A DNA stretch of 64,000 nt, from contig KV748217.1 of the NCBI GenBank assembly GCA_001692895.1, positions 682,001 to 746,000 of the forward strand, written 5' to 3'. A model generated the notes under the pieces. It was not told the origin of the DNA and ran no database searches. It saw only the letters and a program-made list of their open reading frames with translations. The position numbers and the translations under genes are program-made. This document shows, piece after piece, positions 59,560-64,000 of the stretch; within the stretch, counting starts at the first letter, position 1, and each line of letters starts with the position of its first letter. This stretch comes from Cenococcum geophilum 1.58 (Eukaryota; Ascomycota; Dothideomycetes; Gloniales; Gloniaceae).

Positions 59560-60651
59560 AGATTGGGGACAGTAACCAGAAAATTAATATAGTAAACGGC
59601 TGCCAGTACTAGCCATTCGTAAATCGTTTTAGGGCATAGGGACGGAGCAGTAGTTTAAGAGGTGGGAGCCACTTCCACATTTAAAGCAGAGGCCTAGCTT
59701 AATGCGTCATTCTTATTTAGAGGACCCTAATAGGGCATATCCTAGGGTCCTAGTGTCAATATTCATAGCGTTGGGGTACTTAGGTTAAGACGATAACTTA
59801 GTAAATATTTATGGGGTTATTATATTATACTAATAAACGGGCTTTAGTATAAGGCGTAGTATATCGTTATACCGTTTATTAATAACGTTTACGTAGGCGT
59901 TAAGAGTTTCTAGGAGGTCTACGCCTATTAGGAAGGTTTTTAGTTTAGGGCTTAAAGACTTAATAAGGCTATTAATTAGTGCGGAGTTATTCTAGCCTAT
60001 TTCCTTTACATAGCAGTTAAATTCGGAGAAGTATACTAGGAAACTTTTCTTTTCTTAAGTTATTTAGTTTATCTTTCTTTAAGCGGTGGCTTGGCGGTTT
60101 AGGTCACCGTATATAGCTTTAAGAAGTGTAACTAGGCTTTATACTAAGTTTAGTTAGAGAGGTTTAATAAGGTTAGCTGCGTCTCCTTTTAGTTAACTTA
60201 GGGCGTAATAGAGTTAGTTAGCTTCGGTTAGGTAGCGGTTAGCATTACCGGTTAGCTTATTCTTAAGCCGGCTTAAGAATAACTAAAGCTCTTGTCGTTT
60301 ACTGGTAAATACTAGGGGGTCTAGTAGTTTCTCGGATTGTTTTAGTGCAGTAGTTGGTTCTATAGGATAAGTAACTACTACTAATTTAGGGCTTACGTTC
60401 CGCGTATTTATCTCCGGAGATAGCGTTTAGTCTTAGGGCCTTAATATAGGCATCTTAAGGATGCGGACTTCTTCTTAAAGTGCTTTAATTAATTGTTATT
60501 ATCGTGCTTCTTATTTAGCTTACTATTAAGTTAAAGTAGCTTAGTGCTGTGCAAGGGCGTCTGTAAAGGACTTCTGTATACCTACTAATTGTTCTTAGAG
60601 TGCAGCTATAATAGCGTTGGCCGTTATAGGGGCTTTAGGGTCGTTCTGCAT
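59560..60651 (-). pseudogene. gypsy-3 Gag relic with intact zinc knuckle
   Basis: It starts at ATG 60651 (MQNDPKAPITANAIIAALQEQ). A coiled N-terminal part is followed by a retrotransposon capsid region (FTSKRQELQLFLSRLKNKL near 60300, LVYFSEFNCYVKEIGQNN near 60030). The zinc knuckle at 59647-59688 keeps all ligands: C-FK-C-GSGS-H-LLNY-C. Gag binds the RNA through this motif. The TAA and TAG interruptions sit at likely Gln codons. The contrast with the destroyed knuckle of gypsy-1 shows a lighter mutation load. Confidence 0.85.
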
Positions 60652-60687
60652 TTTTAGAGGGTAGTATAGGTTTTTAACGCAACCTAG

Positions 60688-61057
60688 TGTTATAGAGTAA
60701 GTATAAGTAGTAATAATATATAGCGAAGTAGGTATTATTAAGCTATATACATAAACTGCGTAATAAAGTTAAGACGTTGCGTAAGGAAAGAAGGTAGAAA
60801 AACGGGAAGAAAGGGCATATATTGTTAACTTAGTTACTTAGTTAATACGTGCATAAGCAGAATAGGGTTTAGGTTGTGGTCCTAGCAAAACTTAGTAGAA
60901 TTTGGTAAAACTTGGCAGAATATGGCAGAATGCCGTAGATTGCCGTTAGATTGCCATTAGATTGCCATTAGATTGCCATTTCGCGGTTAGTCTCTAATTG
61001 CTAAGTTGGTGGAAACAGGTAAACGTATGCAAGGTGTTACGGGGGTGTCCCGTGACA
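60688..61057 (-). repeat. gypsy-3 5' LTR
   Basis: The 370-bp LTR, less mutated than its partner (ATATGGCAGAATGCCG retained), is followed on the right by CTAG. Confidence 0.93.
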
Positions 61058-61205
61058 CTAGTATATATTAAGCTGCCTAGAAAGGATTCATGTATATAGA
61101 ACTATAGCGCCATAGCCTAGAGGCTGCATGCGCAGTATTGTACGTAGTATAATACAACGGATATATAAAAATAAAAAAAAATAAAAAAAAACCCCTCGCA
61201 GGAGC
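61058..61205 (+). other. element E 3' internal tail
   Basis: This short stretch lies between gypsy-3 and the 3' LTR of element E. It includes an A-rich AAATAAAAAAAAATAAAAA run. No gene. Confidence 0.5.
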
Positions 61206-61227
61206 TCGGAAGTAAGGGGGGGGGTAC
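61206..61227 (+). promoter_or_regulatory. element E polypurine tract
   Basis: GGAAGTAAGGGGGGGGG followed by TAC stands directly before the LTR at 61228, marking it as a 3' LTR of a plus-strand element. Confidence 0.8.
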
Positions 61228-61475
61228 TGTTACGGGACTTACACGTTCTCACGTCTCTGCGCGTTTTGACGTTCTTAACCCGTGCTCACGTTTGTCCTAA
61301 GACACCTACGCACGTTCCCCTACAACCCCTATTTATACCCGTACCTAACCTATTCTATTCTATTCTGCATTTAAATATCTTTATATCAACCACGCATAGT
61401 TACGCGTACGTAGCCTTCTTTAATTACTACCCTGTTTAGTACATTGTATTCTAGCTCGTGCCTACTTCCGTGACA
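61228..61475 (+). repeat. element E 3' LTR
   Basis: The 248-bp LTR runs TGTTACGGGACTTACACG..TTCCGTGACA, followed by CTGCG. It matches 32921-33168. Confidence 0.92.
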
Positions 61476-61539
61476 CTGCGTGCGTATATATGCACGTATT
61501 AACCACTAAGGGCTTGTTTACTAACTTTTTTTCACCTAT

Positions 61540-61830
61540 TCGCGCCTACCTGTTTGTCGCTTAAAAAACCCACCTGGAACGAACAGGTGGATATTTCCAG
61601 GTCGATCAAATATCGAACAGGTAGGAGCTGCTTGTTTACCTTACCTATTCGACCTCCACCTGTTGGGCCGTCTTGGCAGCTGAAATTAATGTTCTACCTG
61701 GCCTGTTTGACGTCCTTACGCTTGCCGCGATTATATAGCCAGAAGTAGTATAGACTGCGCGATTTTGCCCACCTGGGCCATTAAACAGGTAGAATTCCAC
61801 CTACACCCTCTAGGGTCCTGTATGTCCACC
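61540..61830. promoter_or_regulatory. subterminal CCACCTG/CAGGTGG repeats
   Basis: At least eight copies or close variants in both orientations (CACCTGG, AACAGGTGG, CCAGGTCG, AACAGGTAG, CCACCTGTTG, CACCTGGGCC, AACAGGTAG, CCACCTGGGC) lie within 290 bp of the left terminus. Such subterminal arrays bind transposase or its Myb partner in several DNA transposon groups. The open frames at 61554-61748 and 61765-61992 cross it and are not convincing genes. Confidence 0.6.
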
Positions 61831-62339
61831 TGGGCGGCCTATTTAATTAACCCGACCTTAATCGTAATGTTTTTTTTAAAGAATTATACGCATTACGTAA
61901 TCCGCACTAACCTTAACTATAAAGCCTTATATATCCAAAGCAGTGTACGCAGGCCTCTATACGCTGCTAGCGCTATTTTATATGCTTATTGACGGTATAA
62001 AGAACCTTCCTATATTAAATAGCAAGCGCTAGCAGATATTTGATCCTCTACGCGGTAAGGCAATAACGGTAAAGCTATTATACGGTCCTCCAAAGGCAAT
62101 TAAAACGCACACTTATATAGACTAAAGGACGTTTAAATTGCTGCTCAATTGGCTGGTTAACAAATACAAATTACGCCTATAGGAATGTATATCAGCGGAG
62201 CAGAAGCTGATAATATTTATGGCGATATATGGGGGGGGGGCTTAGTATGAGGATAGCCGGGTGGGAGTTTTAACATTCGACTCGTACAATTAGCCTGTAG
62301 GTAGTTAATATTTAAAGTTATAGAGGACTAGAACTTACC

Positions 62340-63165
62340 TATATAAGCGCTTTTTATAAAGTTCTTAATGCTCTATGCAAGCTGCATAAAGATATCATCA
62401 AACTGCCGCCTAATTGCATACCCGAACGGATCGAATCTGACGACAAAATGTGGCCATTTTTTAGTGACTGTATAGGCGCGCTCCACGGCTCGTATGTGCC
62501 TATTTCGGTGCCAAAAGCTGAGCAATCGGCATGGCGAAATAGGAAGGGCTGGATATCGCAGAACGTGCTCGCGGCGTGCGATTTTAATATAAACTTCGTG
62601 TATATTTTACCTAGGTAAGAAGGCTCTGCATACAACAGCCAAGTGCTTAGTTTTGCGAAGGATCGGGGCTTCTATACACTACTAGAAAAATACTATTTAG
62701 CAGATGCCAGATATATAGCTAACAATCCTTTAGTTCTAGTACCATATTGAAAGGTTAGATATTATCTAAAAGAGTAGGCTAAGGCAAGGCAGAGGCTAAA
62801 GAATAAGTATAAACTATTTAACCTGCGCCATGCGTCCTTAAGGAATGTTATTAAGCGTATATTTGGTGTACTTAAAGCGCGCTTTTTAATATTTAATAAA
62901 GGCCGTAGAGGCTATGCCCGGAAGACGCAGGTAAAGATTATATAGGCGTTAACGGCGGTGCATAACTTTCTAAACTAGAATAGCTGTAATCCGCATAAGG
63001 ATAACTCTGGTTATAAAAGTAAGGACGATTTAGATACTAATAACTATACGGCTTCTAATAGCGCAGGTAAGTAAATAATAAGCTAGCGGCGGGAGGATAT
63101 AGCAGATGCAATATAGGAGTAGTATTAGGGCGTTCTAGCTACAAGGCGTGGGTGTAGTTAAAGAA
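62340..63165 (+). pseudogene. Harbinger element 2 DDE transposase relic
   Basis: Plus strand. 62340-62640 is almost free of RIP damage and reads KVLNALCKLHKDIIKLPPNC, then WPFFSDCIGALHGSYVPISV near 62455. The first catalytic Asp of the usual GALDGS block is His here, a transversion not explained by RIP. The second block, VLAACDFNINFVYIL near 62580, keeps its Asp. Next are YYLADARY near 62690, RHASLRNVIKRIFGVLKARF near 62835 (the family's Glu is Lys) and ALTAVHNFLN near 62950. The minus-strand 93-codon ORF at 62354-62635 is a shadow of this gene. The N-terminal part is not traceable. Confidence 0.82.
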
Positions 63166-63343
63166 ATCCTAGAAGTTCTATATTCGATTTTTAATAGTAA
63201 TATTACCTGTTTTCACAAAGGTTAAAGCGGCAGATGTAATTAATCTATTAGCGTAGCATTTCAGTACCTAAAAATACGTGCAACACCACTATTAAAAAAG
63301 TTGTGATAGGTTATTTAGCTATAGATTAATTACTTTACCTATA

Positions 63344-63770
63344 ACGTTTTACACAAGCGAGCGCCGCATACGGCTGAGCGCCGCATCTTAAAACCCCACC
63401 AAAAATTGGGAAATTTATACTTTAATATCTTAACAACCACTAAATAATAAATTCTAATAATTTAGATTTAGACTTTTATATACACTCTATAGCTTCTATT
63501 AAAGTTATATAGTAAATAGTTTAGTAGTTTTTAAGATATTAAATCTTAGAGGCTAAAATAGGGCTGGGTTGCTCTTATCTTAAAAACTACTAAACTATTT
63601 ACTATATAACTTTAATAGAAGCTATAGAGTGTATATAAAAGTCTAAATCTAAATTATTAGAATTTATTATTTAGTGGTTGTTAAGATATTAAAGTATGAA
63701 TTTTCTAATTTTTGGTGGGGTTTTGAGATGCGGCGCTCGGCCGTGTGCGGCGCTCGCTTGTGTAAAACGT
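63344..63770. mobile_element. hairpin MITE with 195-bp arms
   Basis: The left arm 63344-63538 and right arm 63576-63770 are near-perfect inverted copies with a 37-bp loop, flanked by TA (63342-63343 and 63771-63772). The ends begin ACGTTTTACACAAGCGAGCG, and a GAGCGCCGCA motif appears twice in each arm. The few arm differences are mainly transitions, so it is young or was homogenised. It has no coding capacity. The TA target points to mobilisation by a Tc1/mariner or pogo transposase. Confidence 0.9.
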
Positions 63771-64000
63771 TACTACTTAAGGACTAGAGCCAAAATTAAC
63801 GTTATACTAATCCTCTACTAAAGGACCCTAATTATTTAAGATGTAACTGCTGCCGTTTTATATTAACTACTAGCTGCCTAATATACCCTTTTTAAGCTTT
63901 ATTAGTAAGTAAATTAAAAATATAGGTCCTGCTTTTAACCTTAAATCCTTTTAAAATAAGTTGCTAATTAATAATAGAAAGGTACCTAAAATTATAAATA
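63771..64000. other. right edge of the window
   Basis: AT-rich, with no recognised feature. Confidence 0.4.

Larger units (their letters stand above)
55145..61057 (-). mobile_element. complete gypsy-3 chromovirus
   Basis: The 5913-bp element lies on the minus strand with 370-bp LTRs at 55145-55514 and 60688-61057 and CTAG target duplications (55141-55144 and 61058-61061). Internally it has gag with an intact zinc knuckle, and pol with protease, RT, RNase H, integrase and chromodomain. It is inserted near the 3' end of element E. RIP is present but gentler than in gypsy-1. Confidence 0.95.
32921..61475 (+). mobile_element. 28.5-kb LTR-bounded composite (element E)
   Basis: Two related 248-bp LTRs in the same orientation bound this interval, at 32921-33168 and 61228-61475. 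The outer flanks are both CTGCG (32916-32920 and 61476-61480). A polypurine tract stands immediately before the right LTR, as required of a 3' LTR. Neither LTR has matching flanks of its own, so they are not two solo LTRs. Subtracting the nested elements 36222-47959 and 55145-61057 leaves about 10.4 kb internal, in which I see a MULE-like gene and tandem repeats but no gag-pol of its own. Whether it moved as one unit or is a product of recombination between elements is open. Confidence 0.6.
61510..63343 (+). mobile_element. PIF/Harbinger element 2 (3' truncated)
   Basis: The left terminus GGGCTTGTTTACTAAC follows TAA (61507-61509). 61540-61830 is a barely mutated subterminal region with repeated CCACCTG / CAGGTGG motifs. 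A plus-strand DDE transposase relic follows. No matching right terminus is visible before the MITE at 63344 or after it, so the 3' end is missing or beyond recognition. Confidence 0.7.

Noticed and set aside
62354-62635. 93-codon minus-strand ORF
   Set aside because: Antisense shadow of the best-preserved part of the Harbinger transposase.
1-64000. TAA and TAG reassigned to glutamine (alternative genetic code)
   Set aside because: Stops read as Gln in every relic, but active-site Asp/Glu/Cys/His and ATG codons have changed in the same transition pattern, which fits RIP and not a code change.

Overview
This window looks like a transposon graveyard from the AT-rich part of a filamentous ascomycete (Pezizomycotina) genome. 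I see no intact host gene, rRNA or tRNA. Almost every recognisable coding region is a transposable-element relic. In these relics the reading frame is largely kept, but Gln and Trp codons have become TAA or TAG, Cys and His codons have become Tyr, Asp and Glu have become Asn and Lys, and ATG has become ATA. CA and TG dinucleotides are visibly scarce and TA is in excess. That is the signature of repeat-induced point mutation (RIP), a fungal genome defence that favours CpA->TpA changes. I judged the bias by eye and did not count it.

Layout. 1-10196: three copies of one chromodomain-bearing Ty3/gypsy family (here 'gypsy-1'), nested in each other. 10250-13370: a RecQ-like helicase pseudogene on the minus strand, carrying a solo gypsy-1 LTR with a GCCAT target duplication. 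13710-20123: three pogo/Fot1-type elements; the first two abut across one shared TA, and the third sits in an unidentified sequence. 21233-23143: a candidate inverted-repeat element made largely of tandem arrays. 23589-31960: a PIF/Harbinger element (transposase plus Myb/SANT gene) split by a complete Ty1/copia element (23844-29442) and by a young-looking solo LTR (31628-31814). 31965-32800: a gypsy reverse-transcriptase fragment.

32921-61475 is bounded by two 248-bp LTRs with matching 5-bp flanks (CTGCG), so it may be one LTR-bounded unit of about 28.5 kb. Inside it are: a MULE-like transposase relic with many short introns (33560-36221, continuing at 47965); a non-autonomous LTR element (36222-47959, CTTTT duplications) inserted into that relic; a complete gypsy-1 copy (38244-46217, TATAT duplications) inserted into the non-autonomous element; a less mutated, GC-richer, repeat-rich stretch (51.0-53.1 kb); a 41-bp minisatellite; and a complete chromovirus (55145-61057, CTAG duplications). 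61510-63343 is a second Harbinger relic. 63344-63770 is a near-perfect hairpin MITE.

The genes do not form a pathway. What links them is order of insertion: target-site duplications and frames that resume across insertions let the nesting be read directly. The most unusual points are the 28.5-kb LTR-bounded stack, the sequence-related palindromic cores in the MULE introns, and the RT-less LTR element with unknown ORFs and tandem arrays.
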